Below are positions 48,601 through 59,799 of a stretch of DNA of 64,000 nt, piece by piece. The stretch is taken from contig NC_063044.1 of the NCBI RefSeq assembly GCF_018812025.1, positions 47,124,077 to 47,188,076 on the forward strand, in the 5' to 3' direction. The notes under the pieces are model-generated. The model was not told where the DNA came from. It was given only the letters and a program-made list of their open reading frames with translations, and did no database searches. The translations under genes were made by a program, and so were the position numbers. Each line of letters starts with the position of its first letter. The stretch's first letter is position 1. The DNA comes from Megalobrama amblycephala (taxonomy: Eukaryota > Chordata > Actinopteri > Cypriniformes > Xenocyprididae).

Positions 48601-50756
48601 AAACAGAACTGGCGCTGCATTTGTTCCATAAGTAGAATAGGGAAGGTGTAGGACATACAGCGTAAACTTTTTGAAAGAATACGGAAATCGGAAGCATGTG
48701 CAAAGGCAATCATTTGTGTTTATAAATCATATACATTTACATTTTTTTAGAAAATGACTGATCATTTTGCTAGATAAGACCCTTATTCCTCGTCTGGTAT
48801 CGTTTAAAGGTGCCGTAGAATTAAAAATTTAATTTACCTCGGTATAGTTAAATAACAAGAGTTCAGTACATGGAAATGACATACAGTGAGTCTCAAACAT
48901 CATTGTTTCCTCCTTCTTATATAAATCTCATTTGTTTAAAAGACCTCCGAAGAACAGGCGAATCTCAACATAACACCGACTGTTACGTAACAGTCAGGAT
49001 CATTAATATGTACGCCCCCAATATTTGCATATGCCAGCCCATGTTCAAGGCATCAGACAAGGGCAGCCAGTATTAACGTCTGGATCTGTGCACAGGTGAA
49101 TCATCAGACTAGGTAAGCAAGCAAGAACAATAGCAAAAAATGGCAGATGGAGTGATAATAACTGACATGATCCATGATAACATGATATTTTCAGTGATAT
49201 TTGTAAATTGTCTTTCTAAATGTTTCGTTAGCATGTTGCTAATGTACTGTTAAATGTGGTTAAAGTTACCATCGTTTATTACTGTATTCACGGAGACAAG
49301 AGCCGTCGCTATTTTCATTTTTAAACACTTGCAGTCTGTATAATTCATAAACACAACTTCATTCTTTATAAATCTCTCCAACAGTGTGTAATGTTAGCTT
49401 TAGCCACGGAGCATATAGCCTCAAACTCATTCAGAATCAAATGTAAACATCCAAATAAATACCATACTCACATGATCTGATAGGCTGCATGACGAACACT
49501 TTGTAAAGATCCATTTGAGGGTTATATTAGCTGTGTGAACTGTGTTTATGCACTGTATTATAGTCGAGAGCTCGGGGGCGGGGGAGCACGAGATTTAAAG
49601 GGGCCGTGCGCTGAATCGGTGCATAGTTAATGATGCCCCAAAATAGGCAGTTAAAAAAATTAATTGAAAAAAAATCTATGGGGTATTTTGAGCTGAAACT
49701 TCACAGACACATTCAGGGGACACCTTAGACTTATATTACATCTTGTGAAAGAACATTCTACGGCACCTTTAAAGCTGCACTGAAACTGTAATTTTGACCT
49801 TCAACTGTTTGGAGGCCATTGAAGTCCACTATAAGGAGAAAAATCCTGGAATGTTTTCATCAAAAACCTTAATTTCTTTTCGACTGAAGAAAGAAAGACA
49901 TGAACATCTTGGATGACATGGGGGTGAGTAAATTATCAGGAAAATTTTATTTGAAAGTGAACTAATCCTCTAACTGATTTGAGACATCCAAATTAGACTT
50001 TTCTCCACAATTTACAGACTAAATGAATAACAATGTTTTTATAAGCTCAGTCAGGGAAACTACAGAAAACCATTAAAAAAATTAAGACCAGAAAATCATT
50101 TTTATATGATTATTTGAATCTAAACAAAGAGTGGAATAAATACTGTGTTATGTGAAAATGATTATATAACTGTTTTAACACAAATTACAACTGTCCCTCA
50201 GTGTGACAGTTCATAAAGTTTTGCCGCTAACACATTTTTATCAAAGTGAGTGTACTTGTTCACTAGGAGACAATAGTGTCAGTGAAGAACATGTTTGAAA
50301 TGAATCATGTGACATGTGATAAAAATATATGGAGCTGGATAGTTGGAAATTTAAAAAATAATGTAACTATTACTACTACTACTACTACTACTACTAATAA
50401 TAATAATAATATGTAATGCATGTAGTTAACATACATACTGCAATGCAATGTGTACATGTAAAACATGAGGATACTCACACAGGTAAGTTAGCACCGCATT
50501 AGCCAGAAGAGACAAGAAGAGGAGAACAGAGAGAAGAACCACTATGCAGACACCAGCTCTCTTATCAACACAATTTCTAAAATCTATAATAATAAAAATA
50601 ATAATGAATCAATAAAATTAAAAGATAAAGTGAAAGAAAGCTGTTGAAACAATTAATTTGCAAAAATTGAGTTGCAAAACAGCACTTACTTGTAACTTTA
50701 CGTGCGGATCTTGAGATTGGTATTGGAAGAGTATTGGAATAAATTGCTTCAGACAT
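39832..50756 (-). CDS. C-type-lectin-like receptor, gene C, with a transposon-filled intron
   Basis: Exons 5' to 3': 50756-50690, 50583-50479, 48022-47960, 46910-46774, 40224-40106, 39988-39832; 648 bases, 215 aa, phases consistent. The tail begins MSEAIYSNTLP and is basic toward the membrane. The membrane span is CIVVLLSVLLFLSLLANAVLT. The stalk has an NGT glycosylation site and Cys. The CTLD has KWVQDKGRFYVFS, WIGLTDSRTEGVWLWVD, FWARPPDDY, GEDC, WGDVFC and ICEIPC. Intron 4 (46,773-40,225) spans 6.5 kb and holds a sense LINE and an antisense LTR element. Intron 5 appears to use a GC donor (exon end at 40,106 followed by gcaagt), which alone keeps the frame. The distance makes the joining of exon 4 to exon 5 an inference, supported by matching phases and the absence of any other candidate. 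Confidence 0.82.
40733..42620 (-). mobile_element. 5'-truncated LINE with reverse transcriptase
   Basis: An open frame from about 42,605 to the stop at 40,926 reads as reverse transcriptase: GFLPKQRTSDHIY, FVDFKKAFDSIWH, GVRQGCSLSPTLFNIYINDL, the catalytic YADDLLLLS, then a Cys/His stretch (CRHCDLQQIEDEKHFLLIC). The endonuclease part is missing, so the copy is 5'-truncated. The 3' end at 40,733 has a gaaatt-type tandem tail. Both ends abut (TC)n, as if the element landed in a TC microsatellite. The group is CR1/L2/Jockey-like by motif style; the exact clade is not claimed. Confidence 0.88.
42621..42690. repeat. (TC)n microsatellite beside the LINE 5' end
   Basis: CT/TC dinucleotides with a few interruptions. 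A shorter TC run at about 40,712-40,732 flanks the other end of the LINE. Confidence 0.85.
42920..43064 (+). repeat. 5' LTR of the gag-only element
   Basis: Pairs with 46,305-46,446. About 130 bp align with very few differences, ending in the same cccttaca. Confidence 0.75.
43067..43085 (+). promoter_or_regulatory. Primer binding site, complementary to tRNA-Phe 3' end
   Basis: tggtgccgaaacccgggat starts two bases after the LTR. Its complement, atcccgggtttcggcacca, matches the T-arm and acceptor end of vertebrate tRNA-Phe plus CCA as I recall it. Confidence 0.75.
43247..44155 (+). CDS. Gag-like protein with one CCHC zinc knuckle (302 aa)
   Basis: The N-terminal third is helical and basic. 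A Leu/Glu/Lys-rich segment at about residues 100-150 (IQDLQSQLDNLLAEQLVLTE) looks like a coiled coil. Near residue 233, CISCQKIGHTEEKC fits the C-x2-C-x4-H-x4-C nucleocapsid knuckle. The C-terminus is basic and Ser-rich, ending in a short hydrophobic stretch. The position directly after LTR and primer site and the knuckle support a Gag role in packaging. No pol frame follows. I cannot name the superfamily. Confidence 0.75.
   Translation: MEGKISGKSEVLFALWSKKVEPALCKLKKQYIGIKCSDDEMLKWWDIIGKHQKKSKRGEIIEALNFISFAQLRDVTTHLFSSIDAKCKEVHSKNAEAQKSELNIQDLQSQLDNLLAEQLVLTEKCKKHKETIADLKAKLNAQESLKMLNSDGAKKHVHFLDEVTCSNESGMFCSEATAQESVPISVLKVMQHRNSAESCTRTHGVQALESHGNPQTPGEHSKQPCGKENRFCISCQKIGHTEEKCWPMGRGRPSPYFQKNRKPHSKSKDQSSFAGKTLSALTALFMQGLQLLTSLASGLAAQ
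44246..44810. mobile_element. 565-bp DNA transposon nested in the gag element
   Basis: The ends cagacatcccaag and gttgggatgtctg are inverted, flanked by ctatat at 44,240-44,245 and 44,811-44,816 (6-bp duplication). It includes a GC-rich half, a G-run at about 44,755-44,771 and no long frame. Superfamily unclear. Confidence 0.8.
46305..46446 (+). repeat. 3' LTR of the gag-only element
   Basis: Pairs with 42,920-43,064, preceded by the purine tract at 46,295-46,303. Confidence 0.78.
46447..46753 (-). other. Open frame with a signal-peptide-like start, uncertain
   Basis: On the minus strand a frame contains MDKTMMICLVFLLLLQSN followed by a Cys pair and an NDT site, i.e. a short hydrophobic leader with a possible secreted continuation. 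It runs up to the border of the gag element. No family is recognised and the composition is partly CAG-repeat derived. It may be chance, or a broken exon. Confidence 0.2.
47160..47405. repeat. Short T3-family MITE (246 bp)
   Basis: Flanked by TTAA on both sides. Only the outer inverted arms (cattaattactcaccctcat, gaacacaaattaagatat) are present; the interior has been lost. In intron 3 of lectin gene C. Confidence 0.85.
48212..49970. repeat. T1-family MITE split by a T2 element
   Basis: Outer arms (cccatgtcatccaagatg ... catcttggatgacatggg) are inverted and continue on both sides of the T2 element at 48,808-49,768. Inner arms include a hairpin from cctacaccttccctattcta at 48,572-48,591 and its complement at about 48,634. 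In intron 2 of lectin gene C. Confidence 0.85.
48808..49768. repeat. Complete T2-family MITE (961 bp) at a TTAA
   Basis: Starts aggtgccgtagaa and ends ttctacggcacct, with TTAA directly duplicated at 48,804-48,807 and 49,769-49,772. The left end matches the partial copy at 707-901. No coding frame. Confidence 0.85.
50372..50412. repeat. (ACT)n / (AAT)n microsatellite
   Basis: Trinucleotide run in intron 2 of lectin gene C, changing from tac/act units to aat units. Confidence 0.8.
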
Positions 50757-53412
50757 TTTCTGCAAGTAAAGAATTGAGAACTGAAGAGAGGATCTAGTGA
50801 AGAATTCTGGCTTGGGGGGTGGGGTGGAGAGGGGTGCTTTAGTTCAGTAATGATGTTTCCTGCCATCATTTCCTGTCACTTTGTTATTGGTTGTTGGGGG
50901 GCATCATCTCAAACAATGAATGATAAATGATTATCTGTGGTCAATGTTTCTTGAACACTTGTGTTTCATGCCATTTATGGTTTTCTATATGGATGTAATC
51001 TGTTACCTTAGAAACTTGCTAAAGCAAGTTTTCATCCCTTTATTACTGAACTGTAGTTCTTTTGCTGTACACAGTTCACACAAATAGATGTGTGATAAAG
51101 CAGCAGAAACCACAGACCTTTAGACATACAGTACATGCCATTAAAACAAAATGTACATTCAAAAATACACGTAGAGACTTACTTGCCAACATATCCAGTT
51201 ATCAAGATTTACTGTACGTATGAGTTGTTTTGGATCTTGACATTCTTATTGTAATGAATTAGGACTAAAAAAAAGTCTGTACCTAAATGTGCACTCTGTT
51301 TTTTCTGTTGTGGTTGGAATAAAAACAACTGATCACAAAAAGATAAATTAATGTGTAGGCTTGAAAATGAACAAAGACTTTTGCTTTCTTGTTTCTACAC
51401 CCTTTTTCTTACCACAAGGGTTAACAATCTGTTGTCCCTTGTTGAAGTCCACTATAATATGGAGAAAAATCCTGGAATGTTTTCCTCAAAATCCTTAAAG
51501 GGTTAGCCTATTTCACCTAAAAATGTAAATTATGTCATTAATTACTCACCCTCATGTCGTTCTACACCCATAAGACCTTCGTTCATCTTCAGAACACAAA
51601 TTAAGATATTGTTGATGAAATCCGATGGCTCAGTGAGGTCTGCATTGACAGCAATGGTACTTCCTCTCTCAGGATCCATAAAGATACTCAAAACATATTT
51701 AAATAAGTTCATGTGAGTTCAGTCAGTGGTTCTACCTTGATATTATAAAGTGACGAGAATATTTTTTGTGCGTCAAAAAAAATAAAAAAATAACTTTTTA
51801 ACAATATCTAGTGATGGCTGATTTCAAAACACTGTTTCATGAAGCTTCGGAGCTTTATGAATCGAATCAGTGGTTCGGAGCGGCAAAGTCAGGTGATTTC
51901 AACAGTTTGGCGGTTTGATACGCGATTCAAACACTGATTCGACACAAAAGATTCATAATGCTCTGAAGCAGTGTTTTGAAATCGCCCATCACTAGATATT
52001 GTTAAAAAGCCGTTATTTTGTTTTGTTAGCGCACAAAAAATATTATCATCACTTTATAATTTTAAGATAGAACCACTGTACTCACATCGACTGATTTAAA
52101 TGTTTTTAGTATCTTTATGGATCTTCTTGAGAGAGGAAATACCATTGCTGGCAATGCAGGCCTCACTGAGCCATCAGAATTCATCAAAAATATCTTAATT
52201 TGTGTTCTGAAGATGAGGGTGAGTAATAAATGACATTACTTTCATGTTTGGGTGAACTAACCCTTTAATTTCTTCTTGACTGAAGAAAGAAAGACATAAA
52301 CATCTTAGGTGACATGGGGGTGAGTAAATTATCAAGAAAGTTTCATTCTGAAGTGAACTAATCCTTTAAAATATCAATAACAATGTTGCATATTACAGTC
52401 TACAGGCATGTAGTGTTTCTTTACAAAGTGGCATCGCCAGCTACTGGTCTGGAAGCATAATACAGCGTTTTTAGTCGATTCTGTGGATCAGTGTAAACTT
52501 GGATCATTTTAAAAATGTCGTCTGTATGCGAAAACAAACAAACAAAGGAAATACTTTTCAGTTTTTAGTAGCTACACCATTGTCATGCAAACATGCCCTC
52601 AAACAGTGAACAACGACAGAGAAAAAAACAACAACTCCAAGTCCAACAGAGACACGGGCCAAACTAAACATAACCCTGACAGAAACATCCCAAATTGTGT
52701 GGATGTCATTTTTGGCCAAGTGGTCATTCCATGGGCATTTCTAGAGTTTGATCAGTACTGGGGCACAGACCCCCCAAATAATTCTCCCACAGTTAAAATT
52801 TGAAGAGATCAGCATGCATTGTTTTAGCAGTTAAGCTGGCAGTTACCTCTTTTAAGATACAACGTCATATTCGTTGTATTCGAGTCTGACTGCAAGTCCA
52901 GGAAAAAAATGGTAAGAGGAGCAGAGCGAGGAGGCTAGGCATGAGAGGATGTTTTCGAATGGCAAATATCCCCTCCGGACATCCCTTTTGGCCACTACTG
53001 TATATTGCAAGTCCTTTTACTTCTTGAAGAGCATTGGCTAATCCACCAGGGGGCAGAAGCCTCTAGAATAGATCATCTGAATGTTATAAAGAGGCTTCAG
53101 AAAGATTAAAAATGACATTTGGCATTCACATTATAAGCACACATTCACATAGTGCTGTATCCATTGTACATATCCATTCATGTCTATTTTTAATTCATTC
53201 ATTCATTCATTCATGCTGTAAAGAAAGTGCATAATATTTTAAAGGCAATGACGTACAATTGGCCAGTGCTGTTAACAATAATTACAAAATAAAGAATACA
53301 AATGTATTATTTATAAAGAGCTACACAGATTATACACTGTAATACATATTATATATACTATAATACACATAAACAGGGATATTGAAAGTCATTAACGATA
53401 CTTTAGTATTGA
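50757..53412. other. Spacer between lectin genes C and D
   Basis: Contains the T1/T3 nest at about 51,440-52,365. The remainder (50,757-51,430 and 52,370-53,412) has an (attc)n run near 53,195-53,216 and only short open frames. No gene is recognised. Confidence 0.5.
51499..52264. repeat. T3-family MITE (766 bp) inserted in a T1 copy
   Basis: Starts agggttag, ends ctaaccct, with TTAA on each side (51,495-51,498; 52,265-52,268). The left flank (gagaaaaatcctggaatg) and right flank (gactgaagaaagaaagaca, ending at 52,365) are the two sides of one T1 arm. Confidence 0.88.
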
Positions 53413-55529
53413 TCAATAACATGGAATTTCACAAATGCTTCTTTCCTTTTTCAAACAAGAAATATCTCCCCATTTTTCTCCTTTTAAATATCCATTTAAT
53501 ACAGCACAGTCTTCACCCAAGGGATCACTTGTATCATGATCGTCAGGGGGGAAAATCCACCATCTGACAGGACAAAATAAGAGTATAAAAATGTCAAAAA
53601 TCCATATGACACTTAAATAACTTCTAACAAAGGCCATTCAAAGCACATCAAATTTTGAAATAAAATGGTACTTACGAGAGGTTGTTGTTTAAGGGGGTGT
53701 TGTCCACCCATAGCCACGTCCCCTCAGTCTGGCGGTCAGTCAGACCAATCCAGTGTAGCACCAATGCATTAGAAGTGACTATTTGCTGAGCAAGAAATTC
53801 CTAAAAAAATAAAATAAAAAAAAAGACATAGGGCTGAAATATGATTTTTAGTATGGACAAAATGCAAATATGACATTTAGATTGTACAATGCAACCAAGG
53901 TAAAGTATAAGGAGCAACTGAGTGTTTCATGCAGTTATGGTTTTTAGACCTATGCATCTTCTCGTTCAGAGTGGTTTCACGCTGTCTCAAGCCAAAAGAT
54001 ACCCACTCCTATAGGTTTCTATGATATTTTGGTGCCTACAATAGATTTGACTCGCAGAAATTTAGGTAGATCATTCATGTCCATAAAACTCTAGCAATAG
54101 TAGCTTTAACAAAACCACTAATTATTTAAATTCTATTTCTTTATATGTACCTGTTCCTCAGTGCTGTTGATGATGACCAGGTCTCCACCCAGATCCTGAC
54201 AGCGTTCTCTGCTGCTGTTCCAGTCTTTTGTATTATTGGAGAAAACATAGAATCTGCCCTTGTCCTGGACCCACCTCTCGGGCAAACCTGAAGTGACAGT
54301 TTATTCTGTGTTTATTGAGGTTTTTTAAATTTGTGCATTAAATTCTCATTGAATAACAGAATTATTAATTGTCCAATTTAAAGAAACATACAAACATGCA
54401 CATCCGTAACATGAAAAATATGCTGTATATTAACTTGAACATACATAGAGAAAACATACAGAAGCACACAGAATGATTATAAGGCCTTGTAATCCCTGCC
54501 AAATATGCTGAATAGCGGTAATATGACATACCTTTGTAAGTACAAGGGAGTGATGGCCTGTTAACTTCTGTGGTTGTGTTGTAGTATAAAAAAGAAATGT
54601 TTAAAAAGTCACTCAGTGAATTTAAATGATAAATGAATTAGATATTAAATACTCTGACTAATAGAATAGAATAAGAAAATGTGTTTTACAAACCTAGGTT
54701 TGAGTTATTTGTCACTGGCTCACATCCCATTAACTGATTTGTGTCATTGGTGTAATCTGTGAAGCATAAAATAGTATTGAGAAATTGATACACAGTGCAA
54801 ACACAACTGATGTATAAAACATGAGGTTACTCACAGAGGTAAGCCAACACTGCATTCACCAGCAGAGACAGGAAGAGGAGAACAGAGAGAAGAACCACCA
54901 TACAGACACCATCTCTCTTATCACTGACACACTCCTTCTCTGAAAATACATTATAAGTAGAGAAATGAATACTTTGAAATAAATAATTAAACATATCAAT
55001 AGTTCTCAGAAGCATTTTCTGTCAGGCAGATCGCAGGTTATTTTGGGCAACCAAACACTCTTATAGCTCATTCTCAAAAGGGGTTTGGTTGTCATGTCAT
55101 GAGCCCGTTAAAATAATCACTGTTAAACACAACTCCAGCTTCAACTCCTTCATAAAGCTTGCTAAGAATGAATTAAAATGATTGGAAAGCAATATTCAAT
55201 TTACATCATATACAAGATTTTTAGTATTGAATTCTTTCACATTCTAAAATGTGAATGATGTTGAGTGTTTAACATGAAGAGAGAGAAAATCAAACGAATA
55301 ATAATATAAAAAAACTTTTAATTTCAAGTTCATAACACACATATAAAATTACATATATAAATAATACCAAGATGTTAATCTTGTGTAATGGCTGAAACAT
55401 GTATCCGATTACCCTGGATTATATTAAATATAAATTAGGGTGAAACAGAAAAAAGCACTTACGTTGGTCTTTCTCTGCTGGTCTTGAATTGTGATGTTGG
55501 AAAGTGTTTATGTAAATATTTTCAGGCAT
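53413..55529 (-). CDS. C-type-lectin-like type II receptor, gene D
   Basis: Exons 5' to 3': 55529-55463, 54939-54835, 54756-54694, 54287-54151, 53800-53676, 53563-53413; 648 bases, 215 aa, phases consistent. The tail begins MPENIYINTFQ, close to gene A. The membrane exon reads VCMVVLLSVLLFLSLLVNAVL. The stalk has NDT and NNS sites. The CTLD has RWVQDKGRFYVFS, CQDLGGDLVIINS, HWIGLTDRQTEGTWLWVD, WWIFPPDDHD, GEDC, WGDISC and ICEIPC. Its exon 5 is 15 bases longer than that of gene A, in the segment before WIGL. As in gene A, EPN/QPD and WND are absent. It is the most upstream gene of the minus-strand array seen here. Confidence 0.9.
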
Positions 55530-55800
55530 TTTGTTGCTACTGCTGATTTTCAAATAGAGAACTGCTCTGATTGGACTTGGTATTTGAGAGATTCAGCTGC
55601 CACACTTTCCTTTCATCATTTCCTGTTGTCATTTCCTATTAGGTTATTATGTGTCTGGGATATACAAATCAATTTAGAATTAGTTTTTATTTATCTGTAG
55701 TTTTATTTTCCTTTTCTCTAACACCATTATCAGAGTTAACATCAGTGATCAATGACTCATACAGTTTGTCTATGTGATATAGAACTGATTATACACGTGT

Positions 55801-55859
<59 letters not shown>

Positions 55860-56907
55860 TGGTTTACTATCCTTGTAGGGACTCTCCATAGACATAATGG
55901 TTTATCCCCCTACACTACCCCTACCCCTAAGCCTACCCATCACAGAAAACTGTCAGTTTTACATTAAAAAAAAAAAAAAAAAAAAAAAATCATTCTGTAT
56001 GATTTAGAAGCTTGTTTCCCCATGGGACCTAAATTTAGGTCCCCACTGTGACACGAGTTCCCATGAGTCAGTGTGCATTCAGGTTGAAGTCCCCATCGGG
56101 ATAGAAAAACGTACACACACATACACTGGTTTGTTATACAGGTAGTGCGCTTTAATATTTTAGTAAGAATAGTAAGATTTTTTTTCTAGAATTAAGAAAC
56201 TGCTGAAAAAAATACTAGCTTGCCACTTACTGTACAGACTAGAGTAAAATGCAAGAGAACAAGTTGCCACACAATCTGGAACTTTCATTTTTTGTCCATA
56301 ATTATGCAATTTTAATTCATTTGTGGTATTTTGTAAACCAACGTGAATGTCCAACAATGTTTCGTTTGAGCAAGAAATAAGGGACTTATGAAATAATTAT
56401 GCCAAATCAGCAACACTTTGAAACAGTCACAAGACATTTAACACACTGGCCAATGAGATCCTTCTAAACTCAGATGATACTCTTTTGCAAGATTCTTGCA
56501 AACTGTGTCAGCACCATGCAAACCACTATTAGCACATACCGAACCGTACCGAAACCGTGACCCTAAAAATAGGACTACTGTCAAATAAAAATAAAGAAAA
56601 TAAGAACAAACAATCAAACTACAAGCAACATCACAAATAAGTACAATAAAGCAAATATTCAAATAAAATAAACAGTGCTTTTCAGGTTTTCAGTTATCTA
56701 ACAGTAGTTTTCAGGTACAGAAAATGGATAAAGTAATCAAATATAAAATAACACTGCATATTATCTTTACTGTATAAAATAAATAAAGATTAATCATTAT
56801 TGAAGTTACAAAAACTATTCAGTCAAGAGCAGTGAGTGATTTCTTTGTTATTTGTTGTTTGATTTAACATTAAAAACAGGCAGCAGGAATAGTTTTTTTC
56901 CCTTTAA
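55530..56907. other. Upstream of lectin gene D: (CA)n and a dispersed repeat
   Basis: (CA)n at about 55,800-55,856 is followed by a block to about 56,110 (actatccttgtagggac ... gtccccactgtgac) and an A-run at 55,965-55,989, typical of a dispersed fish repeat. From 56,110 to 56,900 no gene is seen. Confidence 0.5.
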
Positions 56908-57060
56908 AGGCCAGAACACACCAAGCCGACGCCGACGAACTAGCGGAGACGAAAGCAGACTGTGGGGTTGGCTCACGTCGGCAGCGTCTGTGTCCAAAGT
57001 TGCCCTGCCACACCAAGCCGACGCTAAACAGCCGACGTTCAGAGAGAGGGCTGGCGCAAA

Positions 57061-57330
57061 ATGCGGCATCGGCATCTCGCAGCGGCACTTCCGGCGGCAT
57101 CTCCAGCGGCCAGGGACTTCTTCGGCAGCTGTCGCTTGAGCGGCATCTCCAGCGGCCGCGGCATCGGCATCTCATAGCGGCACTTCCGGCGGCATCTCCA
57201 GCGGCCAGTGACTTCTTCGGCAGCTGTCGCTAGAGCGGCATCTCCAGCGGCCAGTGACTTCTTCGGCAGCTGTCGCTAGAGCGGCATCTCCAGCGGCCGC
57301 GGCATCGGCATCTAGAGCAGCCAGGGACTT
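57061..57330. repeat. Minisatellite, left arm (about 3 degenerate units)
   Basis: Reverse orientation of the right-arm repeat: gcggcatctccagcggccag, cttcttcggcagctgtcgct. A further single degenerate unit lies at 57,630-57,680, mirrored at 59,430-59,475. Confidence 0.85.
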
Positions 57331-59799
57331 TATTCGGCAGCACCTGCTGCTGGCCATTATAATTCAATGTTGTTTTTTGTTTTATTTTAAAAACTACATT
57401 TAATCAAAATAACATAATATACCAGAAGACTATCATTTGTAAGCATTTATATTTATAATTTTGTTAATAACGTTCTGATGCTCCACTACATAAGAGAAAG
57501 TAAATCACATGTTTTGATAAAATAAAACTGCAGTGTTATCCATTGCTTTGAAATGCACATGAATATAAACTGATATTTTGTTAATACAGAAATTAATTTC
57601 TGATAGACTATGCTGCACAAAGCTGAAATTGCGGCATCTCGTAGCGGCATTTCAGGTGGCATCTCCAGCAGCCATGGATATTCTTCTAACTTTAAAAGGC
57701 TACATTGCAACAAAATAGCATTATATATCACAGGACTGTCATTTGTAAGCATTTATCATTAATTTTGTTATGTAGGCCTTTTCTGACGCTGCAGTTGCTA
57801 TCAGAGCACGCTGAAATTACTGCGTGTGTATATGACTTATGGTAGCTATATAATGTAATGACAGTCCTGTGTATATAGCAGCTTAATATTAATTTCTTCA
57901 AACGTAGTTTTAAAGTGAAAATATTACACCGAATTAGCGGCAGGTGCCACAAACAGCGACAGCTGCCAGAGAAAGTCCGTGGCTGCAGATGCCGCAATTT
58001 CAGCTTTGTCCATTGGAATAGTAAAACAAGAAACAGATTTTTAAAATCTAATGTTTTCCTAATAATAGAAAAATGTCCCTTTTTTTTGGAAACCATCAGT
58101 AGAAAGTCTGTAATTTCATATATATTTCTTATTTTTAGATTTTTAATCTTGAAATTGACCTTTTGACCTTTCAATGGCCTCATTGTTTGTACTTAAAAAA
58201 TACAAATAAAGTTACATTTATCTGATCAGTCCACACAACAAGAACATCATTCAACGTTAATTTATGTAATATTTCATTTTCTTTCCATAAACCTTTAACA
58301 AAATGACCCTGTAACGGGGTGGTAACTGATGTGACGGGGTGGTATGGACGAAGTGTTTCTCTATATGATCTGCTGGTTTTAAACTTTAAAAACTGGGGGA
58401 GGGGAGACCTTCAAATTGAGTAAAAAGTGTGTGAGTGAGTGAGTGAATGAGTGAATTAATGAACCAAACATTGTTGCCAAGTCTGCATTTTTCCTGCGAA
58501 ATTGGGCTAGGCTACTTTTACACTGTTGCCGTGTGTTGTTTTTCATGTCCGCGGGTTGAAGCGAGCCCAAATAACATGATATTTAGCCCTTGGAATGTAA
58601 ATTTTACCAAAAGTTTTACCCCCCCCCAGAATATGATTTTTATCAGGGGGACATTTTGGGATGAAATTTACCACCACCGGGGTGGTAAGTTTAAGCTTGT
58701 CGGGCCCTGCCTAACATGAAAAAGCAACAAATAAACAATGTAAAAAAAAATGTGCATAGTTGCCTTCTTTTGTTCTTGGTGGCTATAAGGCTCAAATGAT
58801 GTCACTTAGGCTTTGTGATGTCATTTAAAGGAATAGAGCATTATTTATAGATAAAACAAGTTAGTGTGATGGGGTGGTAAGTCAAACTGAGGGACGTGCA
58901 CAAATCATAAAATATTTACCAAAAATATAAGGTTTATTGTGAATAAATATATTTTGTGTAAACAGGGACACACATATAATCCTGAAAATAGTATATGTTT
59001 GAAAAAAAAAAAATAACTTATTTGGTGATACTTTAGATGCAAGTGTCATGTTGGTTAACACGGACATGTGAAATTGGCTATGTAATAATGAAAAATGATT
59101 AAAAAAAGTATGCTAATCTTCAAAAAAAAAAAAAAACATTTGATCATATATCATGTTAAAAAGAACACTTGAATTAATAACTTTAAGCTTTAGAAACAGA
59201 CTTTGGGACATTTTTTGTGCCTTATGCATCTGATCAAACGTTGCGGACCCAAATAGCACCCGTTTCGTAGAATGACTCATATACACACGCAGTAATTTCA
59301 GCGTGCTCTGATAGCAACTGCAGCGTCAGAAAAGGCCTACATATTAACAAAAATTAATGATAAATGACAGTCCTGTGATATATAATGCTATTTTGTTGCA
59401 ATGTAGCTTTTTAAAATTAGAAGAATATCCGTGGCTGCTGGAGATGCCACCTGAAATGCCGCTACGAGATGCCGCAATTTCAGCTTTGTGCAGCATAGTC
59501 TATCAGAAATTAATTTCTGTATAAATATCAGTTTATATTCATGTGCATTTCAAAGCAATGGATAACATTGCAATTTTATTTTATCAAAGCATGTGATTTA
59601 CTTTCTCTTATGTAGTGGAGCATCAGAACGTTATTAACAAAATTTGTGATAAATGCTTACAAATGATAGTCTTCTGGTATATTATGTTATTTTGATTAAA
59701 TGTAGGCCCAGTTTTTAAAATAAAACAAAAAACAACATTGAATTATAATGGCCAGCGGCAGGTGCTGCCGAATAGCGTCCCTGGCTGCTCTAGATGCCG

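Noticed and set aside
54530..54556. Possible second stalk exon in lectin gene D
   Set aside because: Splice-like borders exist, but the 26-base length breaks the phase between the stalk and CTLD exons.
58310..58880. Recurrent ggggtggta motif in the centre of the fold-back element
   Set aside because: Four scattered occurrences without regular spacing; probably a degraded repeat, too weak to call.
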